NCBI RefSeq assembly: GCF_020906515.1 | Contig: NC_085851.1 | Location: forward strand, 2,232,001 to 2,296,000 | Reading direction: 5' to 3' | From: Vanrija pseudolonga | Taxonomy: Eukaryota > Basidiomycota > Tremellomycetes > Trichosporonales > Trichosporonaceae | Length of the DNA stretch: 64,000 bases | Part shown: one piece after another, positions 49,076 to 59,676 of the stretch | How the letters are laid out: each line of letters begins with the position of its first letter | Position numbering within the stretch: the stretch's first letter is position 1 | Translations under genes and position numbers: made by a program | Notes under the pieces: generated by a model | What the model saw: the letters and a program-made list of their open reading frames with translations, nothing else | Database searches by the model: none | What the model was told of the DNA's origin: nothing

Positions 49076-50702
49076 GGTTAGAGTGGACTGGGTGGGGAGT
49101 GGACTGGGTGACGAAGAGGAGAAGGGGCGACGGTTCGACTCGACTTTCCTTTCGCACTTGGCAGGAGGAGGGCGTCGCTGTCACCGATCTGGATCGCGAG
49201 CACAAGCATAGATTCATCATGTATGACCTACCACTACGTCGCTGCCACTGGTACTGCAGCTCATCGTCATCACGGCGCCACTGCTTTGCTGACGGAGCCA
49301 TGGGCCGACCAAGCCCTGTCGAAGGAAGAGTCAGACGACTTTGAGTCACGTGCCCGTCGTCTTTGTCAACATGCTGCCGGAGCAGGTGGGACCATGTGGG
49401 CTTGGCATTGAGATAGGCTTTGTGCAGCAGCTCCACGGTGTCAAGAGGGCGCCTGCGCCTCTCTGCTATGTACCTGGTGCGTGCAGCTCCACTGGGATCT
49501 ACTGCCAAGCGCATGCAGTGCGGGGTGGCACTTGTCGGGGGTTAGCTGTACAAGCTGTCGCATCCACCCCACACGCCCATCGGCTGCTCGGCCGGTGACT
49601 GCCGCGTCGCGGGGAAGGCGCTGATCCGTTTTGAAAAAACAAGTCAATTCCGACTCTGCGGAGATGGCCGTGACGCGTCGAGCTGGTCTGTTTCGGGATG
49701 AAAGACGAGGCGCAGCAGACAACAAACAGCCAGAACTGGCATGGCTGCATGGCTTGAATACATGCACAATGCACGCGCCAGCAGCCACGGCAAGCCCCGC
49801 CCGCGCGGCCCGTCCTGTCCTGCACACCCCCGATGACCTCGGACGGTGACTTGTCGACCTTGCTTCGTCTGGCAAGGTCGTCCAGGCACATTTGGTTATG
49901 CTCTTGGCGGTCATTTCAAAATGTTCGACCTACGCTCCCTTCCCTTGCCTTTCCTGACACTTTGGGCGTGGCGTGCAGGCGCGCATGCAGCGCATGCAGG
50001 CGCGTAGAGCGGCGTCTGGAGCTGGCGGTTGTCCATGAGTGCTGCACCGCGTCAACGCCGCGTGCATGGGCTCCTCGGCGTCGATACCAAACCCACCCCG
50101 GACCGCCTGTGCAATACCAAATTTTTGCCACACAACAAGCGAAGAGCGATGTGGACGATGCTGGCAAAGCAATGACAACGCACTGCGCATGCATCCACCG
50201 ACAGCACCATATGAAGAATGACTGGGCCATGCATCGACTCGTCGACATTACCCACTCGCGCACTGACCATCACCTACACGGTTGTGCTCACTACCACTGC
50301 CCGCTCACCGGTCACCGCCGCGCCCACCTCCACCTCCACTGTCGCGGTCAGCCGACAACAACAACAACAACAACACCAGCAACCACTGTACGGATTGCGG
50401 ATTGTGAAGCCCTCCCGCCGTCGTCCCCTGCCGTACTCCTTATCCATCCCCCTCGCGTGACTGCTCGCAGAACATCCAGAACACGTCGTCGTCGACACCA
50501 CAGTCCGATCACGTTCCTTGACGCCGCTAGCACACGGCATCATTACACACACACACGTTCGTGGCCTCCCCCCCGCTCCCTCTGCGCACGCCACACTCGC
50601 CTTTCCGCCCCGCCATACCCCGCACAGCACGGCTCTGGCTATAATACAGACGCGACGATAGAACTCTAGACCACATATACCTGTTCATCCATCCAGCGCA
50701 TA
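49076..50702. other. Long intergenic region before the GDPD gene
   Basis: About 1.6 kb. A 278-codon frame at 49833-50669 is rich in His, Arg, Thr and Cys with no motif and runs up to the next start, so I treat it as a chance frame across the promoter. A CA/AC-rich run lies near 50356-50384. Confidence 0.45.
50640..50646 (+). promoter_or_regulatory. TATA-like box of the GDPD gene
   Basis: TATAATA lies 63 bases before the ATG at 50703. Confidence 0.45.
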
Positions 50703-52103
50703 ATGTCGTCGACTACCGCTCCCAACAACGGCTCGGCCGAGCTCCGCCCACCCCTCCCGTCGCTCCCGTCCCTCGAGCGCACCCCCGTCCTCGAGGCTGA
50801 CGGCGTCGCGGCCTCGCCTGCTTTCGAGGCCCTCGTCTCGCCCGCCCTCTCCCCCGTCGACAAGGAGCTCTCGCTCAACCCCGTCGCGCCGGCGCGGGCA
50901 TGGCGCATGCCCGAGTGCTGGGGACACCGTGGTGTAAGTGGCGTGTTTGTTGTGGTAGTGACGACGACGCTGTGCTGACTCATATCCCAGGCCTCGGCGT
51001 CTTTCCGTGCGTATTGACAGCATAGCCACCCAGAACACCTACTCACACGAGCACAGCCGAGAACACGATCATGTCGTTCACCGAGGCCTGCAAGGCCGGC
51101 GCCGACGGCATCGAGACGGGTGAGCCGGGCGCAACCCTCCGCCACAAGCCACTCACGCCCCCCTCCAGACGTCCACATCACGTCCGACAACGTCCTCGTC
51201 ATGTTCCACGACCCCAACCTTGACCGCACCACTGACGGTAAGGGCAAGCTGCACGACCAGCCGTGGGCCGGCGTGCTCGAGTGAGTTGTGTGGTGCATGC
51301 GTTGACCTCGACGACGACGCTGACAATTTCTTCTCCTCCAGGCACGTGCGCACCCTGGAGCAGCCGGCGCAGCCCATCCCCCGCTTCGCCCAGGTCATCG
51401 AGCTGCTCATGAAGCCCGAGAACCAGCATGTCAAGCTCAACGTCAGTTGCTTGTTACTTCATACGTCATGTGTCGCTGACGATGGGCCCTCTGGCCCCGG
51501 GTACAGATCGACTGCAAGGTCGAAAACGACCCGGTCAAGCTGTTTGGGCTCATCAAGGGTGAACTGGAGCAGTACGAAGAGTGGCAGACCAAGCTGGCCC
51601 CGCGCCTCGTCCTCGGCCTGTGGCACCCCAAGTTTATCGAGCCGGCGGCCGACATCCTGCCCGACCTCAAGCGCTTCTGCATCTCCATGTCGATTCCCCA
51701 GGTGCGCAAGTACTTTTACGACAAGTGCCACGGCTTCAGCGTGTGGTACCACCCGCTCGCGTCGGCCGACGGCGCCGCGTTCCGCGACGAGTGCCGCAAG
51801 GCTGGCAAGGAGATCTGCACGTGGACCGTCAACGGCCGCGAGGAGATGATCAACTGCGCACGCTGGGGCATCTACTCGATCATCAGCGACAAGCCCGAGC
51901 TCTGGCGCGAGGTCAAGGCCGACCTGCTCGCCGACCGTGAGAAGGTCCTCAAGCCCACCATCTCGTCCTACATCCTGCCGTACCTCGACTCGCGCAACTA
52001 CTCGTGGCACTACCTCAAGGAGGGCGAGAAGGAGCGCGACTACCTCGAGAAGGAGGCTGGCAGCTTTGACACCGTCGCTGTGCCCGAATCTCTGCGTCTG
52101 TGA
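50703..52103 (+). CDS. Glycerophosphodiester phosphodiesterase, Pgc1 type
   Basis: Six exons, 50703-50933, 50991-51006, 51057-51119, 51169-51280, 51342-51441 and 51507-52103, encode 372 aa; introns are 49-65 nt. A 70-residue Ser/Pro leader precedes the GDPD TIM barrel. Catalytic and metal motifs are GHRGASASFPENT (His75, Glu84), DGIETDVHI (Glu102, Asp104) and MFHDPNLDRTTDG (His117). Later blocks include RLVLGLWHPKFI and GKEICTWTVNGREEMI. The closest family by motif is yeast Pgc1, which removes phosphatidylglycerol, so a lipid-turnover role is likely. The GHRG-ENT signature is split by two introns, with a 16-nt exon encoding ASASF. Confidence 0.9.
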
Positions 52104-52818
52104 GGTTCAAGGCAAAGCCCTCAGTTGTCGTCGTTATCTGTAAGGCAACCCGGCGTGCGGCCACTATCCGCGACGACGACGACGACGCCTAGCTCAGCAC
52201 CGCCGCGAGGACCCACTCCTCGGGCGGCTCGCTGCAGCAGCATTGTACAACAGGCCCGATCTCCCCACCAAACCTGCATTTCCCCACATTCATCTTCATC
52301 ATCACGGCGTTTCGGCCGCCCACCCCGCATCATCTCCTTTGCTGCTGCCCTAATAGTCGAATCATTCCGAACACTCCGACGACGACGACGGCTCTGACCT
52401 CATCGTCGCATACCGTAGCTGCAGCGATGCATCCCTCTTGACAGAAGCAAGCAGCAGCAGCCGATCCGCCGCGTCACGTCTTCAGGGCGGCGGACAAACG
52501 ATCCCTGTGAACTTCATGTCGCCATGACCTCCATGTGCGAGGCGCAAGCGATGTCTTTGCCTAGATCTGGCACATTGGCGCAACGCTCAGGCCACTACGC
52601 GGCGCCTTTGACGTTCCTGCCGGTGCATAGGCATAAGATGAGGTACAATGCCCTGGTGTACAAGGGAGTGGGGGCTTACAACGTGTCGGGTGTGGCTGTG
52701 GATGATACAGGAGCTGCGCCAGGGGGTAGCGAGTGAAGACGGAGGAATCTCCGTCCTCGCGGGGACAGCGGCGGCCGGCGGCTAGCAGCCGGCAGGCAAG
52801 CAGTACCGCAGCACAGCT
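52104..52818. other. Intergenic region, convergent genes
   Basis: This is the 3' region of the GDPD gene and of the Yippee gene. A 70-codon frame at 52524-52736 has no motif. Nothing else was recognised. Confidence 0.45.
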
Positions 52819-53821
52819 CTACCAGTTGTTCTCCTTGACGATCTGTGCATCCTCGAGAATGTAGCGGCCTGTTGACGCAAGCGCAAGCGAGGAGGCGTGG
52901 GAGTTGGAGTTGCAGGTAGCACGCAGATCAAGCCATATCGAACACACACATGCAGTGATTAGCATCGTGTCGCATGTCGTTCGTTGGGGTACCCACCCTC
53001 CTTGTAGCGCTGTTCGCCATTGGGCGCCTTGATGTACATCCACCCCAGCTCCTGGCCGCACGACGCACAGTGCAGGTCGGCGACCGTGTGCTTTCCAGTC
53101 CTGAGTTCATCATCAGCTTGGTCCCTCGGGCCGCGCCAGGCTCCGCCCTCGCTCGGGCGGATCCAGAAAAAACGACGCTGACATCAGCTTGCGCTCCTCT
53201 CGCTTGCCGAGGCGCGTGTTGATCGTAGAGTTCATAAGGCTGGAGAGCGTAAGTGGGTTGTTCCTGGGGTGGTGCAGAGGCCGGGGATCTGGGGTGGTCG
53301 CGAGGTACAGGGTTGCGATTGCATCCCATACGGCCGGCCGGATGGACAGCCGGGCTGGCTTTGGTTACTCCGACATGCCGGGGAGATACTGGCGAGCAAG
53401 CAAGTGCTATCCAGAGATGAGGTACAGGGGGAGGCTGAGGCTTGGAGGCAAAGGAGGGGCAAGGGGAAAGGGGAGGAGAGGTAACCCCCGGCCGCAGGGG
53501 CACACTCACTACGCACGCCCCGAGCGGCCCATGAACGCCTTGGAGACGAGTTCGTCCTGTAGCGCCTGCGATGCCAGAGTGAGCATGTTACTCGGGTGAA
53601 CCTTCTCCTCCCTGAGAGTCAACACGCACGAGCACCTCGGAGCACTTTGCGCACGAGAATACCGCCTTGTCATTTGGCACGTGATGGAGGTCGAGGGCCG
53701 AGGTGGTTGTCGGGCATAATCGGGACAGGAGGGTGATCGCGGTGGGTTCTGCTGATGGCGGTGATGGTGGGGTCGAGGATGAGGACGCTGGTGTCGTCTG
53801 GGCCTGGGATTGTGACTGCAT
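52819..53821 (-). CDS. Yippee-family zinc-binding protein
   Basis: Five minus-strand exons, 53630-53821, 53510-53565, 53183-53239, 52997-53100 and 52819-52868, give 152 aa. Zinc ligands are C57-x2-C60 (FSCAKCSEVL) and C113-x2-C116 (HTVADLHCASC), with the family's exact 52-residue spacing. Conserved blocks are ELVSKAFMGRSGRAYL, GWMYIKAPNGEQRYKEG and YILEDAQIVKENNW. About 45 Gln/Ser/Pro-rich residues precede the domain. Yippee proteins share the beta-tent fold with cereblon and Mis18; fungal roles are little known. Introns are 64, 270, 79 and 128 nt, longer than in most neighbours. The donor at 53182 is GTCAGC, chosen because it restores ERKLMTGKHTVAD. Confidence 0.88.
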
Positions 53822-55093
53822 TGTCGTGTCGAAGAAGGAGCCAAGTGTGCGAAATGTCGAGAGATGTGGTTGTTGTTGCCTGAATGGCCCACTTTGGCTG
53901 TGACGTAGTGGTTGTCGTTGTTAGTTTGGGTGGCGGCGGGGTCAAACGCGACGGCGGCTCTATTTCATGACTTGTTAAGGGGCTTGGGCAGAGTGGGGCA
54001 AAAAGTGGCAAGTGGCGCATTGCGAGTCCCACTATTACAACTGGAACAACAATCAACATCGACAACGACATCAACGTGACATTGTGCCTTGCGTCAACGT
54101 CGATTCCACCATTCCGCGCGCTCGCTCACTGCCTCCTCCATCCTCCCCCCCTCCTTTCAAACGACCAAGGCCTGTGACACTGCCATTGTCTGAACAATGC
54201 CGCCGACGGCAGCGAACGCCAACAATCAACGACGACGCATCGCGCGCGACGCTTGCTTCCTTCCAACCGCACCTTCCTCGCGCCGGCTTCTCATGCTAAC
54301 CAACCCTCGATTCCACACACCACACCCACGAAATAAACCCTGCGCAATCTCACGGTACTCACGGACTGTGCGCGCTGCAGGAGTTGCAGCTTCTTCTCGC
54401 ACTGATGCATGATTCCTGTCCGCGCGCTGATTGGGCTCACCCCTGGGCGGTGCAGCGGCGACAGGCACCGACAGACGTCAGAAGCGCGCCGCACACACCC
54501 CCCCAACGACAGGCCGCGACGCCGCAGCACACAAACTCCACGACGCCACGGCCAGGCGCCAGCCTCGTGTCCATGCTCGCTCGGACCACCATGCACCTTT
54601 CCCTGCACGGCGGCGGCGTGATGTGTGCGCGCAGACAGGGGGCAGGGGCGCGCGACAGTAGGTGCGGCAACACCCCACCCCACCCCACTCCTGACGCTCT
54701 GTTCGTCGGTGGTTCTCGACCCCCATTAGTGACGACAAGGTACGACTGCCGCCTCCACCACGCCTGTCGCGCGCGCGCGCTCGCTCACTCGCGTCTTGCG
54801 CGTCTTGCGCCCTTTCTTGCAGACAGACGGACGGCTCGCTGTGTGCCGCGCCATCCACACACCTCGCTCGCCCGTCCGCCCTTCTGCCTGAATCCGTTTC
54901 CCCAGCCGTCGTCGTCGCTGACAGACACTGACTACTCACGCCTGCTTGCCCAAAGCTGCTCTCGACTTTGCAGGCCGTGTACAAAGGAGGGAGCTCGGCG
55001 GCCTGCTTTCGTCGTTTGACTTTCTCCCCACCTCTCCTCTCCTCTTCCACACACACACACACACCATCCACTCCACCCCCTCCTCTCCATTGC
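53822..55093. other. Divergent promoter region, about 1.3 kb
   Basis: Lies between the Yippee gene and the Cys-cluster gene. Frames here are Arg/Pro/Thr-rich shadows. The right part is very C/T-rich with a CA run at about 55050-55066, likely a long 5' leader of the next gene. Confidence 0.45.
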
Positions 55094-56823
55094 ATGTCCT
55101 TCCCCCCAATGTCTTACGAACGCCACGCAAACCATCACGACGGTACTGGTGCGGGAGCCTCCTACAACAACCTCGATGCGGGGGGCTACCACCAGCACAA
55201 CAGCAGTAGCCAGCAGCAGCACAACAACAGCAACAATCATCACGCTCACCACCACGCCCACCCCCACCACCAAGAGCACCACCACAACAACCGCGAGCGC
55301 ACTCTTTCGGCTGGCGGCTTTCGCTCCCTGCCCCCGCTTTCGTTCGCCATCCAAGTTCCCCACCGTAGTCCCAGTTGGCCAATGGCTCCCCCGGCGTCGT
55401 CGTTCCCTTACCCTCCGTGAGCAACACCGTTACTCTGCCTTTGATACATGCGAGAGCTAACCCTTTGTCCTTGTAAGGCCGTCGTCGTCGCTCGACTGCA
55501 TCCCTCCCAAGCTCGAACCCGAGCTCCAAGAGTACCAGCCGCCCCTGAGCCCCCCGATTCGTGACCTGGCCGACCTCCCGAAGCGGCCCTTCATCACCAA
55601 TGACAAGACGGACGCAGACCAGCTTCGTCGTCACAAGGCGTACTCGAAGCGTGACTCGGGCAAGCTTCTCAAGGAGGTGAGCTGCGCGAAAGATGAACAG
55701 CAGCTGACCCACCCAGGCCGAGTATGAGCGCGACCCCACGCTCGTCGAGGTGATCCCCGAGGAGCGGTGCCGCCGCTGCTCGTCGCAGTACTGGCGCTGT
55801 TTTGTCGAGCGCAACCCCGACTCGCCGCGCCGCGTGTGCCGCCCGTGTGGCAAGAACAAGTGCAGCTTTGGCAACTCGCCCAACCGCCCGGCCACGTTTG
55901 ACGACACCATGCCCCCGCCGCTCCAGTACCAGCAGTCGCACGCGCAGCTCGAGCACGCTGCCACCGCCTCGCACATGCCGATCCCTATTACCCCCGCTTC
56001 GCAGTGGCGATCCTTTGGTGCGAGTGTGGACCCTGGCAGCTCGAGCAGCAACATTGGGCCCATCCGTCCCCGCCCCCGCGCCCTCTCCCTCACCCCGCGC
56101 CAGTTCCCCGGTGCCATGTACGCGGACCGCTGGCGCGAGTTCGACATTGCATCGCCGGCCGACAGCCCGCCGATGCTCGACGACTCTCAGGACCGCGACA
56201 TGCCCGACAGCAGCGGCTGGGCCACCCCATGCACCGAGCTGTCGAGCCCGCGCACCGACTCGGGCATGTACGAGCCCATGGTCGCGTTGACCACGGCCGT
56301 CACCAAGCTGTCACCCGCCACGCGGCCGTCGCCAGCCACGGCCACACCCAAGCTCCCGTCGTCGTCGTCGACATCATTATCGTTGTCTTCGTCGTCGTCG
56401 TCGTCGTCGTCGCCGCCCCCGCCGCCGGGCAAGCACCTCGAGTGGCTCGGTGCCGTGCTCAAGATTGCGTCCATCAGCTCGGAGGACGACCGCAAGAAGC
56501 TCATGGCGGACGTTGCCATCACGGGTGACCTCGACCCCGACGCCCAGGCCCGCTGGGTCCAGGACGTTACCGAGACGTGGTTGCGTAACCACGACGTCGA
56601 GGAGCGCCTCAAGGCCGAGGACAAGCGCGTGACGGCGGAAAACATCAAGGCGATCGAGGCGAGGACCCGGGCGCTCGAGGAGCGTACGTCGATCCTGGAG
56701 TCGTGGGCCGAGCGCCCCCGTGACCTTTCGACGACTGACACCATGCTCAACGACAGCGGTGCGGCTCGTTACCGCTGGTGCCCGCCAGCCGCGCTACCAG
56801 CGCGTTCCCCCGCGGGTGTGTAA
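55094..56823 (+). CDS. Putative regulator with Zn2Cys6-like cysteine cluster, 542 aa
   Basis: Exons 55094-55416, 55478-55676 and 55717-56823; introns are 61 and 40 nt. Residues 20-70 are His/Gln/Asn-rich. A conserved-looking block follows (DLADLPKRPFITNDKT). The cluster has six Cys in the order CRRC, YWRC, VCRPC and NKC (spacing C-x2-C-x6-C-x12-C-x2-C-x4-C), close to a fungal binuclear zinc cluster but with a short last gap. A Ser/Pro-rich linker comes next, then a Ser run, then a helical part (KHLEWLGAVLKIASISSEDD to IEARTRALEERTSILE) that may be a coiled coil. A DNA-binding regulator is inferred. Start at 55094; a second Met at 55109 is also possible. The 55477 acceptor is AAG. Confidence 0.7.
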
Positions 56824-57929
56824 CGCGGCGCCGCGCGACGAGACGAACGAGACGACCCCAAGACATTGACAACTGTAACATTTGGCTGGGGAGGCTGGCC
56901 CTTCTCCAGCCCCCGACGCCGCCCCGCCACCGTGTAAATCCTGTGAAGACGAAACGAGCGCCATGTCACCCCTCCCCTATCCTCTCCATCCTACCCCAAA
57001 CGAAAACCAACTGTGAGAAAGAAGCACAAGCGCACGCGCAAAGCGCTGCTGCTGTTAGTCAGCCATTATAGCCCACGGCCCGAAGTGGCGCCGCCGGCGC
57101 CGCCGGAGCGCCCGAAATCGGGCCCAACAACGTAGAGTGTAAAGAAGATTGATCTAGCTGCGACCTATGTCGGCGTACAATGCATAGTGTGGGTTGTGGC
57201 GGTGTGGTGGGGCGAACTATCAGCCGGAACATGGCACATCTGGTGACCCAAATTGCGACTTTCCGATATCCGAGAGCGAGTTGGAGCAAGCTCAAGCGCA
57301 CGCAATCGCTGCGCGCAGGCTGGCTGCGACACAAGCCTACTCGTCGTCGTCCATGCACGCTGCGGCAGACGCTTGCTCGTCGGCGTCTCGTCATGCAGTA
57401 CCGCGCTGCGGCGTAGCGAGCGAATGTCGGAACGCCGAATGGTCATGTTAAACGACGTTGTTCGGGAAAAGAACGGATAATCGCCCGCCCGTGCCTGCGC
57501 AGTCGTGGATCGTCGCCATGTATTTGCGCAGACGCCAAGAGATGCGCCGGGGCAATGGACGTGGTGTGAGTGGCTCGTTTATGTGCTGCTGCTGCGAGTG
57601 TGTGCACTGCGCAGACGTGAAGAGTAGAGGCCTGGGCCCAGCGGGGCCGGCACGCCGGGCCGTGTGTGTGCACAGTCAGTCGGCTCCACTACCACCCGAC
57701 CGATCGATTGACGACACTGGATATCAACTGCGAGATCTGCTCCATTCCGACGGCTCGAGTCGGTTGGCTCACACCAACTTGCAAGACACCGAGTGACCGA
57801 CTTGACCAACTAACGCGACTGCGAGCTGTGCCAAGCCGCCGCACTACGATGCATCCTCCGCAGCGCGCGAGAAAGGTATAAGACAGCCGCGGTTCGGGGG
57901 TGGGTAGTTCGAGCCAAGCCCAAGCCAAC
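56824..57929. other. Intergenic region
   Basis: About 1.1 kb, no gene recognised; overlapping frames on both strands lack motifs. The right end is the dioxygenase promoter. Confidence 0.45.
57877..57882 (+). promoter_or_regulatory. TATA box of the dioxygenase gene
   Basis: TATAAG lies 53 bases before the ATG at 57930. Confidence 0.5.
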
Positions 57930-59255
57930 ATGAAGCTCCTCCTCCCGCTCCTCCTCGCCGCCCTCGCAACCGCCCACCCAGGCGAAGACCACACCCACGA
58001 AGCGGCCGAGCGGGCGGCGCAGCTCGCCGTGGTCGGCCGCCGCTCCTTGGCACACTGTGCGGCTCAGCTCCAGTCCCGTGGGGTAGCCGCCGCGAACGCC
58101 GCGCGCCGGGCCGCCCTCGCCCGCCGACACGCACGGCGCCGCGACCTCGCGTCCGTGCTTGCGACATCGCACAAGTCGAACCTTACCGGCGTCACAGCCA
58201 ACACCAACGCCAGTACGCTCTTCGAGGGCAAGAACACTTGTATCCTCGCGCCCGAGGTGACCGAGGGGCCGTACTGTGGGTGCCATGGAACGGGGCAAGA
58301 GAGCTGACCCGGCGCCAGACGTCACCGGCGAACTGGTCCGCTCCGACATCACCGAGTCGCAGCCCGGCGTGCCGCTGCACCTCGACATCCAAGTGATCGA
58401 CACGAACACGTGCGCGCCGCTGTCCGGCGTCGCTCTGGACTTCTGGCACTGTAACGCGACCGGCGTTTACTCTGGCGTCGTGGCGAATGGTAACGGCAAC
58501 AGCGCCGACATCGCCAACCTCAACGCGACGTTCCTGCGCGGGATCCAGGCGACGGACGCCGACGGCGTCGCGGCGTTCAGCACCATCGTGCCGGGCCACT
58601 ATACCGGCCGGACGACGCACATCCACGTGCTCGCGCACGCGCCAGGCCAGTGGAGCCTGCAGGCGAACAACACGATCAGCGGCGGCGCCAGCGCCGCACA
58701 CGTCGGCCAGATCTTCTTCGACCAGGACCTCTTGACAGACGTGTACAAGCTCTCGCCGTACAGCGCCTCCACGCAGACCCTCACGACCAACGCGGACGAC
58801 AGCATCATGGCGCAGGAGGCCGCCGGGGTCGACCCCGTCATCGAGTACGTCCTGCTCGGCGAGTCGCTGTCCGACGGGCTGTTCGGCTGGATCGCTGTGG
58901 GCATCAACGGGACGGCGAGTAAGAGCGTCCAGGCGGCCGCTACGCATGGAGCTGGTGGCGGCGTCGCGAACTCTGGCGGCGGGCGCGGCGGTGGTGGTGG
59001 TGGTGGGCCGGGGGGTGCGCCGCCCGGTGCCTCGGGCGCGAGCAACACCGGCGCTGCGGCTGGCAGCGGCACGGCGAGCGGGGCTGGTGCGAGCGCCGCC
59101 GCCGCCACGACTGGCTCGACTTCCGGCGCGACGACAGGTCCCACTGCTGGTAGGTGCCGCCCCGAGACTCCTGCCTGACGCTAGCGTCATCGCTTCTCCT
59201 CCTCGCGCTGGTCGCCGCGCTGCCGTTTGCCACTATCCGCGTCGCGGGGCTGTGA
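57930..59255 (+). CDS. Secreted intradiol ring-cleavage dioxygenase with GPI-type tail
   Basis: Exons 57930-58275, 58319-59149 and 59185-59255; introns are 43 and 35 nt; 415 aa. A signal peptide (MKLLLPLLLAALATAHP) leads into an Ala/Arg-rich propeptide-like region and LAPEVTEGPYYVTGELVRSD, the start of the intradiol fold. Fe(III) ligands expected in the family are all present: Tyr166 (FWHCNATGVYSG), Tyr210 (PGHYTG), His216 and His218 (RTTHIHVLAH). A Gly/Ser/Ala/Thr-rich stalk follows. The last exon encodes SSLLLLALVAALPFATIRVA, a hydrophobic end typical of GPI-anchored wall proteins. Members open catechol-type rings and are tied to aromatic or lignin-derived compound breakdown. If the 35-nt intron is kept, translation stops at 59178 without the hydrophobic tail. 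Confidence 0.88.
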
Positions 59256-59676
59256 TTGTAGTGTAGTTGCAATGAAATGAATTGAGTCTTGTGTTGTGGC
59301 ATGCGCGTGGCAATGGCGAGGGCTGAGGCGCGGTCGTTGGAATGAACGGTCGTGGTACTGCGGCCGCCCAAGGGCGTCACTGTCAGCTCAGTACGAGAGC
59401 AACCCAGTCGGGGTGCGGTGTCGCAACGAGGCCCCCACATCCCTTCACCAACTGCCACACACACCATCAGTCAGCACTGCGACTGTCACTTGGCCTGCTC
59501 CTTGGCCCCCTCTCTCGCATTGCCTGTGGCAATGCTCGTGGCTCGTGGTGTGATGAAACTGCTGCTGCATACTACTACTACTACTACTCCTACGACTACT
59601 CCTTTTACTACTGCTGAGACAAACCAGAGACTGCCTGAATACTACACACAAGCGCACCGCTGCACTAGACTGGCGC
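59256..59676. other. Convergent 3' regions
   Basis: This is the 3' region of the dioxygenase and aldehyde dehydrogenase genes. Contains an ACT trinucleotide run (about 59571-59588) within the likely 3' UTR of the dehydrogenase. No gene seen. Confidence 0.5.

Noticed and set aside
49833-50669. 278-codon plus-strand frame before the GDPD gene
   Set aside because: His/Thr/Arg-rich without motifs and it spans the TATA-like box of the next gene.
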